A stretch of DNA of 28,896 bases, taken from the NCBI RefSeq assembly GCF_008831285.2, contig NW_022204937.1:1-28896 (forward strand), read 5' to 3'. Positions within the stretch are counted from its first letter, which is position 1. The number at the start of each line of letters is the position of its first letter. Origin of the DNA: Nymphaea colorata (Eukaryota > Streptophyta > Magnoliopsida > Nymphaeales > Nymphaeaceae). Below, one piece after another: positions 20,693 through 28,896 of the stretch. The notes under the pieces were generated by a model, which saw only the letters and a program-made list of their open reading frames with translations, had not been told where the DNA came from and ran no database searches. Made by a program: the position numbers and the translations under genes.

Positions 20693-22555
20693 GATGTAAG
20701 TCCTATATGCTTATGCATTGAGGTTTTGGATTCAAGAACCGAAATTCATTTTTTTGAATAAATGAATTTGAATATTGGGGGTTTTCAAGTTGGTTTAAAA
20801 TCCTTTGTTTTGGTGTTATTTGAAACACATAATTCTTGAGGATTTTTGAAGATTTGGAATTGAGTTCTTTGTTGTGAACTCTAGATGATGATGATCATCT
20901 TATGATAAAAATTGATTTTGAACTCTTCTTTTGTCAAATCATGTGATTTGTAGAATTCATTCTTTTGAAAGAACATAGGTTCCAAATTGTTAGAAAACAT
21001 GTTGTTTTTCAAATGCACTTTGGCCAAAAGATTATGAATGCATTGCTTGTGTTTTCTTTTGAAGTTAAGTGAAGTTTACAAATTCTCATTGCAATATGAC
21101 TTGGTCACTTTTTGCAACTTAAATTTGAATCACTTAATTTCTTGAGAATGTGCATGTGGTGCCATTGATTTTGAGTGAAAGTGAATGCATGAAACGAGAA
21201 TCGAAACTATATGGAACATTCATTCTTCTCTCTCTCATAATCCATCAAGATTCATTCATATGAAACATACATTCTTCACTCCCTCATAATCTCTCAAAGT
21301 CCGTATTGCACGTCATACAATCTATACATGAAGATTGATTAAAATGTAGGACTTTCTCTATATGTGCTCATTATATGATTAAGCACATGAATTAGAGATG
21401 TAGTCCATAAGCTTGAGGCTTGACATAAAATTATCAAAATGATGAAAATATATAAATGATGTCAAGTTCAATCTTTGAAACGGATGGGAGACATGGATGA
21501 CGTCCACTTTTGTCTCAAAATAGCTAAAAATCAGACCTTGTGTTGATTTAAATAGCTGAAAATTGTGGACATTGATTCCAATAAGGACTTGTTTCTTAGA
21601 TAGAAACAATGAGTTTTTCAAATCTATTCAAATTCCAGATTTCGTAGTAATGAAATCATCAACTCCTTTGGATGATTCTAGGATGGTTGGTATTTCAAAT
21701 ACGTAAATTTTGATATTCTTAAACCAATTCCTATAAAACATGGTCTGATTTCAACAACATACATACATCTTACGTATGGGTTTGCTGAAATTAAGTAAAA
21801 ATGAAATAAAAGTAATTTATAATCTTGCACTAGAAAAATCAATAAAAATGGCCCATTTCCTTAAAGACCGGTTTGGAAACATGTTCCAACCTGATTTTAA
21901 GGGAGGAATGTAATTTTTGACAAGAAATCAGATGCATATATGTACATATATAACAATGTATACATATACGTACCTTACTTTTCAAAATGAAATTTTATCA
22001 AGGGACCGCATGACTCATGAATCATGATGATTCATGGCTGGGTTCTTTTATGTAGGAAGATTGAGAACTTGTTTCAAATCTTCCCTACTACCCTTGATTA
22101 ATTAAATTGAAAGACATGAATCAAAATGACTGTGAATAAGAAAGAAAATAAAACAATACTCAAGCTTATTCGTCCATCATTTCGCCATGCAAGGGTGAAT
22201 CACATTCATAAAAACGTATCCATCCCTTATAGGCATTTTCATCATACGTGATGTAGCAAAATCACTTTCTCACCGTGGGATTCTCTCATGGTAGGGAGTT
22301 CAAAATGGTATTAAGTTGGTTCCTTTGAAAGGGACGTGGCCTTGGGGCCCATTTCGAAATTTGATACTTGGGTTCATATTTAAGAAAAACCGACATATGC
22401 ATGCATTATGCATTAACATGTACATTGAAGCGTAGGTTTCCCTTAGCTGGACATCATTCCCAGCCGTAAGCAAATGAAAATAAACCCTCCCACGAATTGT
22501 TGGAATTAAAATAAATCAACAATAAGCTAAAGTAGAAGAGAAGTGAGTTAAGATC

Positions 22556-22565
22556 ACCTACCTTG
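22556..22565 (-). promoter_or_regulatory. Candidate 5' splice site in the LTR leader
   Basis: The minus strand reads caag|gtaggt with the junction between 22562 and 22561, about 345 bases after the predicted transcription start. The sequence after it becomes AT-rich and intron-like. It suggests that LTR-initiated transcripts could be spliced, but no acceptor was established. Confidence 0.3.
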
Positions 22566-22937
22566 CGGTCGGTCTTGATGTTTGTCTTTCGTCTTCACTT
22601 GTTTTCTAACCCAAGCAATCCTAAGCAAGAATCCAACCGTGGATTCAAGCTTAGCAAAGCTAGAATAAGAAATAGCTTGCTTGCTGGAATTTGGAGTGGT
22701 AAAGAGGGCTTCTCACCACGAAAATCCTAAGTAAGGGTTCACTTAAGCACCCTAACTTAGCAAAATCAATGGGGAGAATAGAAGAAAGTGAAGAAGAGAA
22801 TGGGAGAAAAAGGGGAAGGGGGCTTGGACGAACCTCTTCTCTCTTCCTTGGCTTCTCCCTCCTAGCTCCTTGGCTGCAGCAATTTGATAGAATGCTCCAA
22901 AATTTCGTCCCCCCCCCCTTAGTGGCCAAGGGGAGGT

Positions 22938-22945
22938 TTATATAG
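22938..22945 (-). promoter_or_regulatory. LTR TATA box
   Basis: The minus strand reads ctatataaacc. About 20-36 bases downstream is a run of ten G (plus-strand C run 22909-22918), followed by a purine-rich leader, placing the start of R near 22910. It is consistent with the LTR promoter driving the genomic transcript leftwards from this LTR. In the 5' LTR copy the same promoter would drive the element itself. Confidence 0.45.
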
Positions 22946-24310
22946 AGGAGGAGGTGGGTTCAACCACCTTCTTAACTCACCTTGGGAACTTACTTAAGAC
23001 CTTGGGGACTTGTAAAATGAGTTAAATAGACTTTAAAGGCTCTAATTGACCATTTCTCAGCCCATTTCCACGAGCTAGGTGGGCTGGGCTAGGTTTGGTC
23101 AACTTGGGTTCAGACCTAGGTGACCATTTTGACCAAAATTTTGGATGAAAATGCCCTTACACAGGGTTTTGCCCTTATTTTGTACTATTTATTTATTTTT
23201 TGTTTGAAATCGAGCCTATAAGGTTAAAACCTAGTTACTAAGCTCCAAATGCCATTGAATTATGATAATTAAATTTAAAAATTTTATCAAATTTGGTTCG
23301 AAAAGGGTATTTTCGTCCAAAACTTGATTGAAAATGGATTTCAACTGAATCAATCTTTCACTTGAGAAATTCAATTTAAATTTGGTATTTGATTCAAGCA
23401 TTTGACAAATTCAAATGTTTATTTGCCTTTCATAAACCATTTTAGGCTTTTTAATCTTAAGTTGACCGCAGAAGGGCAAAATTGTCTAAATTGATCAATT
23501 TCGACCAATTGACCAAAGTCAAAGCTCATTTGCAAGTAGTTTGACTTTATTTGAGGTAATTTGATAAATTTGGGTCAAGAAAGCTCTTAATTGAGCTAAA
23601 TTGTACTTTGACTGAGTTTAGTCAAAGTGGGTTTGGTTCGGTCAAAGTCTATTTTCGTCCATTAATTGGATCATGAGACAGACTTACGTTTTGACTATGT
23701 TGAGCCCATTGTGACCGAACCTAGCTGGAATTGGCACCACATTTGAGTGCACCCGGGTCAAACCTACTTGGATTAAGTAGGTTAGGTGAGTTTGACCAGT
23801 CTAGTAATTGCTTCCTTGGAAATGATTTTTTTCTTTAAGGAGGATCTGGTTAAAGAAGAGAGAGAGACATAAATGTCTCTCTTTTCCTAGGTTTCTCCTT
23901 TATTTCTTCTTGAAAATGACTTTTCTTCAATTAATTTGAGAGAAAATATTTATTTATTATTTTTTTTTACATGGAGGGGGGCATGGCCCCTGGGGAGGGC
24001 TCTTGACCACACGGGCTAGGTGGGGCCCACACGTGGGTCCCACGTAGCATTTTAGACTGAATTAGATCCAATTCTTGGATCTAAGTCAAAATTTGCATTT
24101 TGCAATTGGATTTGGATTTCAAATGACATTTGCAATTGAATTTGGACTCGTAATCCTGCATTGGGATTCGTGTATCGGGTTAAATTCACGATTTGAATCT
24201 AATTGTTCTTTAGATTCGAAATTGGCTTTGAAATTGCAAATTTTCACAATTCTTTTGTGAAATTTTCACATTGCTTCAATTTTGATGTGGAAAAATTTGG
24301 GGTGTTAACA

Positions 24311-24325
24311 GATGCCCCTCTTTGT
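24311..24325 (-). other. Polypurine tract
   Basis: The minus strand reads acaaagaggggcatc and abuts the LTR start at 24310. A purine-rich box directly upstream of the 3' LTR primes plus-strand DNA synthesis in LTR retrotransposons. The final 'atc' before the LTR makes it slightly offset from the terminus. Confidence 0.7.
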
Positions 24326-25367
24326 TGTTAAGCAAATTGAATAATTTGCTTAATAGCAAAGCTTCACGCACCAATTTTTGCAAATCGTTTGGAAAATCCA
24401 TTTTTCAAATGATGTTGAACCATCCTCGCTCGAGGGGAAATGCTAGGCATAGACCTGAAATAAGAAGATCTTTCTCCATCTCATTGGAGACTTTGTAGAG
24501 GAATTAATGTTGGTTGAAAAATTTTGTAATTGTGAAAGTTTTTGCATTTGATGCTTTGAGAAATTTGCCTTCGATGCCTTCTAAACCATTGGCAAGTGCT
24601 TTTTCTCTTCTTTTACTTAGTTTTTCACATACTCTCTTTTGCTTTTGAATTTTGATTTTCTTTTTGAGCCACCCTTCACTCTTGGGAGAAATTCCTCACC
24701 ACCCCAAAAGCTACTACGGAGTTCCACCGCTTTGGCGGTTTTGTGTAGTTTGCTTTGTGTAATATCAAGTCTATCGGGCTTTCTTCTGAACCCTTGTAAC
24801 AAGCTTTGGGCCGGTAACTCCTAGACCAGTTGGCCTCAGGGTACCAAATGTAAAACACTCCCCGGGCTTACTTGCTCGAATTCAGAAGGCTTTAGGAGAC
24901 TTAATATAAGCAAAATGTTCATGGATTGCTTTTTAGCTTCACGGCGTAAGCATAGGTCATATGCCCACCCGCGCCTGCTGAGCTTTGAACCAGAGGAACA
25001 ACTACACTCACCCCGAGCTCATTGCTCAACTCATTTCGCTTGATAGCTTTTTCTAGCATCTTGCCAAGGTCTTTTAGGTGACAAGACTTTTTCTTATGGC
25101 ATCTCATGCTAGACCTTTACAAATGCCGATTGTCGGGACCAACATTAATTACTATACATAAGTCCCTCAATGTCTGTGAAATTTCTTGCCTATTTCAAGA
25201 CGATGCCCTTGCAATTGTCTTCAAGACATGGGTTGAGTTTGAAAATTTTGATGCATTTTTGAAACTTTTCCCTAAGGGATACCATGCCCCTTAGTTGGTT
25301 TGAAAATTGTTACAAACGTGCTTATCAAAGCACAACTATTTTGAATTTTTTTTTTTGAATTGCAAAT
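24326..25367 (-). other. Non-coding 3' region of the retrotransposon between pol and PPT
   Basis: About 1 kb with no long frame on the minus strand. Tat-lineage elements commonly carry a long region between integrase and the 3' LTR, sometimes with extra genes. None is recognisable here; the short frames of about 60 codons have no known domain. Confidence 0.55.
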
Positions 25368-26726
25368 TCAAGTATAGAATTTTTTGAGATGCAAAGCATT
25401 AATTGGATCGGGGATTTCAACCCCATCGGCATCAATCAGTCGATAAGAATTGTGAGGTAGAACCTCTTTGACAACATATGGTCCTTCCCAGTTCGGCGCC
25501 CATTTTCCTTTGGGTCTACTCCTGAGTGGAACTATGGATCTTAAAAGAAGATCATTTACCTGAAATTTTCTTTCAATGACTGATTTGGCATAATGTCGGG
25601 CGACTCTCTTACGATAGACTTCGGCATGCTCTGCCGCTTGTAGTCTTTTCTCGTCTAAGAGGTCTAATTGAGTAAGTCTCTTTTTTTGGTATTTGTTAAT
25701 TGGGAGTTCAATGAGAGCAGCAAATTTCATTGCTGGTTTTTGGACATGTAATGGAAGGACAATTTCCGTTCCATATACTAATTCTGCTGGTGTAGCATTG
25801 GTGGGTGTCCGAATTGTGGTTCGATACGCCCAAAGTGCATTGTGCATTTTCTCGTGCCAATCTCGGCCTGTTTCAACTATCCTTTCTAAGACACGAATCA
25901 AAATCTTGTTGGTTGCTTCTGCCTGACCATTACCTTGAGGGTAATATGGGGCAGAAAAGTGATGTTGTATTTTGTGTTTATGACAAAGATTGCGCATTTT
26001 CTCATTTTTGAAATGAGTACCGTTATCAGAAACGATATCATGCGGGATGCCAAATCTACACAAAAGATTTTTATGAATGAAGGACACTACGTGTTGTCCT
26101 TCGACTGTTTTTAAAGTGATCGCTTCCACCCATTTGGTGAAGTAATCTGTAGCTGCAAGAAAATACCTGTGTCCATTTGAGGCAGGTGGATTGATTGGAC
26201 CGACTACGTCGAAGGCCCACATGGAGAATGGCCATGGTGAGCTGACCGAATGAAGGTACGCTGCTGGAGCATGAATTGATGGTGCATGCAACTGACATTT
26301 GATGCATTTCTTGACAAATTGGTGACAGTCTCTTTGCATTGTGGGCCAATAGTACCCTGCTCTGACTATCTGCTTGACGAGGGTCTGATACCCTACATGT
26401 CCCCCACAAATTCCTTCATGGGCTTCTTGAATGACTTCTAGTGCCTCATTTGCATCGAGACATCTAGCATATTCTGTGCTGAATCCTCTTCTGTATAGGA
26501 TGTCGGCTAGAATGAAATATCTTGAAGACATGTGTCTCAAAACTCTTTGCTCTTTTCGAGACATTTCTGGTGGAAGTGTTCCAGTTTGGAGAAAATCCTT
26601 GATGTTCTGATACCATGGTGTTTCTCTACTTTCTGCTTGCAAACACCTGTTCTGGTATGACAAAAGATGGTTGTTCGAGTCTTCCAACTTCAAAAGATCT
26701 GATAGATTCTCCAGGTTTGAAGGCAA
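25368..26726 (-). CDS. Pol segment: integrase with GPY/F module
   Basis: 452 codons; genuine integrase sequence starts near residue 28. The zinc-binding HHCC is His103, His110, Cys141, Cys144. The catalytic DDE core is Asp173 (AFDVVGP), Asp234 (VSDNGTHF) and Glu270 (GQAEATNK), with 35 residues between the last two, the standard spacing. The C-terminal GPY/F module is visible as NWEGPYVV (412-419). The enzyme trims and inserts retroelement DNA into the host genome. No chromodomain follows, as expected for Tat and unlike Tekay/CRM elements. This is the best preserved part of the element: no internal stop, with the only damage at its upstream junction (about 26640). Confidence 0.92.
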   Translation of the reverse strand: MPSNLENLSDLLKLEDSNNHLLSYQNRCLQAESRETPWYQNIKDFLQTGTLPPEMSRKEQRVLRHMSSRYFILADILYRRGFSTEYARCLDANEALEVIQEAHEGICGGHVGYQTLVKQIVRAGYYWPTMQRDCHQFVKKCIKCQLHAPSIHAPAAYLHSVSSPWPFSMWAFDVVGPINPPASNGHRYFLAATDYFTKWVEAITLKTVEGQHVVSFIHKNLLCRFGIPHDIVSDNGTHFKNEKMRNLCHKHKIQHHFSAPYYPQGNGQAEATNKILIRVLERIVETGRDWHEKMHNALWAYRTTIRTPTNATPAELVYGTEIVLPLHVQKPAMKFAALIELPINKYQKKRLTQLDLLDEKRLQAAEHAEVYRKRVARHYAKSVIERKFQVNDLLLRSIVPLRSRPKGKWAPNWEGPYVVKEVLPHNSYRLIDADGVEIPDPINALHLKKFYT

Positions 26727-27990
26727 TGGTAGAGCCTAAACTGGCTAAACCGTCTGCTATTGGGTTAAATTCTCTTTTGACATGTAAGAGTTGACATTCC
26801 TCGAACTGTCTTAAGAGGGAAGCTGCTAACTCTTGATATGGGATCAATTTTTGATCTTTGACTTGCCAATCTCCATTGACCTGACTGACAGCCAAGAGAG
26901 AATCTCCAAAAATGCGAACTCTCTGCACTTTAAATTTGAGCAACATTTTGAGTCCTTGGATTAGGGCCTCGTACTCTGCCATATTATGCGTGCAGGAAAA
27001 ATTCAATTTGAGAGAGTAAGGAATCATTTCCCTTTCTGGTGTAATGAAAAGTATCCCAATGCCTGCCCCAGCTGTGCTCTTAGATCCATCAAAGTACATC
27101 TCCCAAATCGGCTCTGGTTCAGTTGTCAGGATTTGCTCATCTGGAAAATCATCATTTGTTCTAATTTCTTCATATAGAGGAAAATCTGCCAATTGGTCTG
27201 CAATGGCTTGCCCCTTGATTGATTTTTGTGACACATATTCCAAATCATATTGCATCAGCAAAACCTGCCACTTTGCTATCCTTCCATTCAGAAATGGCTG
27301 TTCGAGGATATATTTGAGTGGATTAAGTTTGGATAAAATTTTAACTTCACAAGCCAATAGATAATGCCTTAATTTTTGACACATCCACACCAAGGCTAAG
27401 CAAGTTTTTTCCATGTGCGAGTAGTTCTTTTCATACTGCACAAATGTCTTACTGATGTAATAAATGGCATGTTCTATTCGGCATCCTTCTTCATATTGAG
27501 CCAGAAATCCACCACAGGCTGAATCGTTAACTGTGATGTAAAGGAGTAGAGGTTCCCCTAAAATTGGAGGTTTTAAAATTGGTGGGCAAAGAAGATACTT
27601 CTTGATCTTTTCGAATGAGGCTTGACATTCATGCCCCCATTCAAATTTGACTCCTTTCCGCAGTAAATGGTTGAAGGGTTCGCATCTCATGGCGAGATTA
27701 GATATAAACCTTCTGATTGATTGAATTCTGCCTTGCAAGCTGCGTAGCTCCTTAAGATTTGTTGGGGGTGACATTTCGATGATCGCCTTTGCTTTGGAAG
27801 GATCCATCTCGATTCCCTTTTGGCTGACCATAAATCCCAAAAGCTTACCGGATTCCACACCAAATACACATTTTTGTGGATTCAATCTAAGTTTGTATTG
27901 TAAGAGTCTATCAAAAACTTGAGAGAGAATGTTGATGTGATTCTCCCTTGTTTTTGACTTAATTAGTAGATCATCTACATATGCATCCAT
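26626..27990 (-). CDS. Pol segment: RT palm/thumb, RNase H and archaeal-type RNase H
   Basis: An open piece of 454 codons. Residues 4-7 are the RT catalytic box YVDD. The thumb region (KYKLRLNPQKC-type, LGFMVSQKGIEMDPSKAKAI) follows. Residues 148-270 are the gypsy RNase H; at its first catalytic position (YITVNDSA, residue 153) Thr replaces the expected Asp. Residues 296-420 are a second RNase H with all four active-site acids visible: Asp301 (YFDGS), Glu339 (MAEYEAL), Asp363 (GDS) and Asp413 (ADGLA). RNase H removes RNA from the RNA-DNA hybrid. The added domain is thought to take over from the degenerate first one. The frame ends at a shift near 26640 just before integrase. The initial ATG is not a natural start. 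Confidence 0.9.
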   Translation of the reverse strand: MDAYVDDLLIKSKTRENHINILSQVFDRLLQYKLRLNPQKCVFGVESGKLLGFMVSQKGIEMDPSKAKAIIEMSPPTNLKELRSLQGRIQSIRRFISNLAMRCEPFNHLLRKGVKFEWGHECQASFEKIKKYLLCPPILKPPILGEPLLLYITVNDSACGGFLAQYEEGCRIEHAIYYISKTFVQYEKNYSHMEKTCLALVWMCQKLRHYLLACEVKILSKLNPLKYILEQPFLNGRIAKWQVLLMQYDLEYVSQKSIKGQAIADQLADFPLYEEIRTNDDFPDEQILTTEPEPIWEMYFDGSKSTAGAGIGILFITPEREMIPYSLKLNFSCTHNMAEYEALIQGLKMLLKFKVQRVRIFGDSLLAVSQVNGDWQVKDQKLIPYQELAASLLRQFEECQLLHVKREFNPIADGLASLGSTIAFKPGESIRSFEVGRLEQPSFVIPEQVFASRK

Positions 27991-28074
27991 GATTGATGCA
28001 TTTGGTCATGAAAAATAGCTGCCATAGCCCTTTTGATATGTTGCCCCCGCATCCTTCGCTTCAAACAAATGGCA

Positions 28075-28317
28075 TTACTGTATAGCAGAAGGTACCCATG
28101 GGGTTGTAAATGATGTTTTGGCTTGATCTTGAGCTGCCAACTTAATTTGGTTATAACCAGAATATCCATCCATAAAGGAGAACATAGCGTGACCTGCGGT
28201 ACTGTCTACCAACAAGTCAATGTTTGGAAGTGGGTAGTCATCCTTTGGTGTAGCCTTATTCAAATCTCTGAAATCGATGCAGAGCCGAATTTTGCCATTT
28301 TTCTTTGGGACTACCAC
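28075..28317 (-). CDS. Pol segment: reverse transcriptase fingers/palm
   Basis: Residues 1-80 carry VVPKKNGKIRLCIDFRDLNK, PLPNID and FSFMDGYSGYNQIK. Asp50 in the last motif is the first catalytic aspartate of reverse transcriptase, which copies the element RNA into DNA in cytoplasmic particles. The frame breaks after FTTPW. The following 100 bases contain several single-base changes of frame before the YVDD box at 27981-27970 reappears. The conserved text in alternate frames shows the breaks are recent relative to the protein's divergence. Confidence 0.85.
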   Translation of the reverse strand: MVVPKKNGKIRLCIDFRDLNKATPKDDYPLPNIDLLVDSTAGHAMFSFMDGYSGYNQIKLAAQDQAKTSFTTPWVPSAIQ

Positions 28318-28456
28318 AATGTTTGCTAACCATTCAGGATAGTCGATTGTTCGGATGAACCCTGCCTTTAGTAGGTCTTCCAGGCCTTCCTTAACTTGCC
28401 CTCAAGACGAGGGTCTAGTTTCCTCAACTTTTGTTTGATTGGCTTGCATTCTGGTT

Positions 28457-28804
28457 TCAATGTAGTCGATGCTCGACTAATTTTGTATCAAGTCCTGGCA
28501 TGTCCTCATAAGTCCACGCAAAGGCTTCTTGATGCTTTTTGAGGAAGTCTATCAACTCTTTTCTTTCTTCTGCTGAGAGACTTGTTCCAATTTGCAAAAT
28601 CTTTGGACTCTCTTCCGTGCCAATGTTAATTTCCTCAATCGGATCATTAATCAGAGGTGACGGTTGATCTTGCTTTCTCATTTGGATGAACTCTGGACAT
28701 TCGGCCTCAGTGAGTTCTGGATTTATCTCCTTAAAAGCTTTTGATGTTTGATCCTCAAATGCCATCCTAAAGATTGTAAAGAAGTTAGATGAAATTTGAG
28801 ACAT
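28457..28804 (-). CDS. Pol segment: protease-RT linker and start of RT
   Basis: A 115-codon open piece of the broken pol. Its C-terminal part, residues 76-112, contains LSAEERKELIDFLKKHQE and AFAWTYEDMPG, the conserved lead-in to reverse transcriptase in Tat/Athila-type gypsy elements. Upstream codons (28896-28805) continue the same frame and contain a TAG at 28873-28871. The ATG at 28804 is therefore just the first Met after a stop and not a true start. The piece ends at a frame change after EHRL. The RT start continues in another frame to about 28390, then in a third. Confidence 0.75.
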   Translation of the reverse strand: MSQISSNFFTIFRMAFEDQTSKAFKEINPELTEAECPEFIQMRKQDQPSPLINDPIEEINIGTEESPKILQIGTSLSAEERKELIDFLKKHQEAFAWTYEDMPGLDTKLVEHRLH

Positions 28805-28896
28805 TGTATATGGAAGTAATTTGCATTTGTCATTGTATTTTTGAAGGTATACAAAATGAAGACACTTGGTCTATTTGAGTACAATGACGACAACAA

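Larger units (their letters stand above)
20700..24310 (-). mobile_element. 3' LTR of a Tat-type gypsy retrotransposon (outer end unresolved)
   Basis: The inner end is clear. On the minus strand the sequence begins TGTTAACACCCC at 24310, immediately after a polypurine tract, as expected where a gypsy 3' LTR starts. Inside it a minus-strand TATA box sits at 22945-22938, which would put U3 at about 1.4 kb. The downstream leader contains a good 5' splice site at 22562/22561. The outer end was not located: no second TGTTAACA-like terminus or 5 bp target duplication can be matched, because the 5' LTR is outside the window. The 20700 limit is an estimate from sequence texture. LTRs of 3-5 kb are known in the Tat/Ogre group. 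Confidence 0.55.
25368..28896 (-). pseudogene. pol: Ty3/gypsy Tat-lineage pol polyprotein, broken (partial)
   Basis: Reading leftwards the order is: PR-RT linker, reverse transcriptase, gypsy RNase H, a second archaeal-type RNase H, integrase. This order with two RNases H marks the plant Tat clade (Tat/Ogre/Retand group). An in-frame stop lies at 28873-28871. Frame changes occur near 28460, 28390, 28095, 28060, 28040, 27995 and 26640, so this copy cannot make a full polyprotein. Gag, protease, PBS and 5' LTR lie beyond the right edge of the window. The reading of domains is solid; exact indel positions are approximate. Confidence 0.9.

Noticed and set aside
22660-22929. 89-codon minus-strand frame inside the LTR as a gene
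   Set aside because: It spans the predicted transcription start and GA-rich leader, and has low-complexity composition with no known domain.
25693-26011. Plus-strand frames over the integrase region, and others opposite pol
   Set aside because: They are antisense shadows of a clearly identified gypsy pol reading on the minus strand.
1-28896. tRNA or rRNA genes
   Set aside because: No sequence matching conserved tRNA boxes in proper spacing or rRNA cores was noticed on either strand by eye; a covariance-model scan would be needed to exclude one fully.

Overview
The window looks like nuclear DNA from a flowering plant. It is AT-rich with little coding content. It has GT-AG exon/intron signatures with TATA boxes and an AATAAA signal, long (TA)n(GA)n compound microsatellites, foldback elements, and a large Ty3/gypsy retrotransposon of the plant Tat lineage. 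Nothing prokaryotic, plastid or viral was seen. I cannot name the species, and no complete intact host gene can be named with confidence.

Layout: 1-960 is featureless AT-rich DNA. 1033-1430 is a GC-richer minisatellite of about 70 bp units, followed by a TATA box and leader (1561-1700) that together resemble a promoter, possibly a solo-LTR remnant. 1700-5830 is non-genic, with a long imperfect inverted repeat (3268-3485) and fragments of dispersed repeats. 5833-9164 is an old direct duplication (copy A 5833-6787, copy B 6852-9164). Copy B has been enlarged by a 160 bp foldback element with a 7 bp target duplication and by about 1.1 kb of extra repeat DNA. 9165-10222 is non-genic apart from an 18 bp perfect palindrome.

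10223-12325 and 15092-17130 are two direct copies of one roughly 2.1 kb segment, separated by 2.77 kb. Each copy carries two (TA)n(GA)n tracts, a TATA box, a leader and a short first exon with a 5' splice site. Copy 2 runs on into what looks like a small spliced gene of unknown function (exons from 17021 to 18715, AATAAA at 18754). Copy 1 stops inside intron 1, so it is a promoter-plus-first-exon duplicate with no gene body. The spacer holds a clustered 'ctcgaactcg'-type repeat and a MITE-like foldback.

19700-20692 holds a two-copy 36 bp repeat and a proline-rich open frame with possible splice signals. From about 20.7 kb to the right edge lies a Tat-type gypsy element on the minus strand: a 3' LTR of about 3.5 kb or more (inner end at 24310, starting TGTTAACA on the minus strand), a polypurine tract (24311-24325), about 1 kb of non-coding 3' region, and pol (25368-28896) in the order linker, reverse transcriptase, gypsy RNase H, second archaeal-type RNase H, integrase with GPY/F module. 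Several frameshifts and stops make this copy non-autonomous. Gag, protease, PBS and the 5' LTR would lie beyond the right edge.
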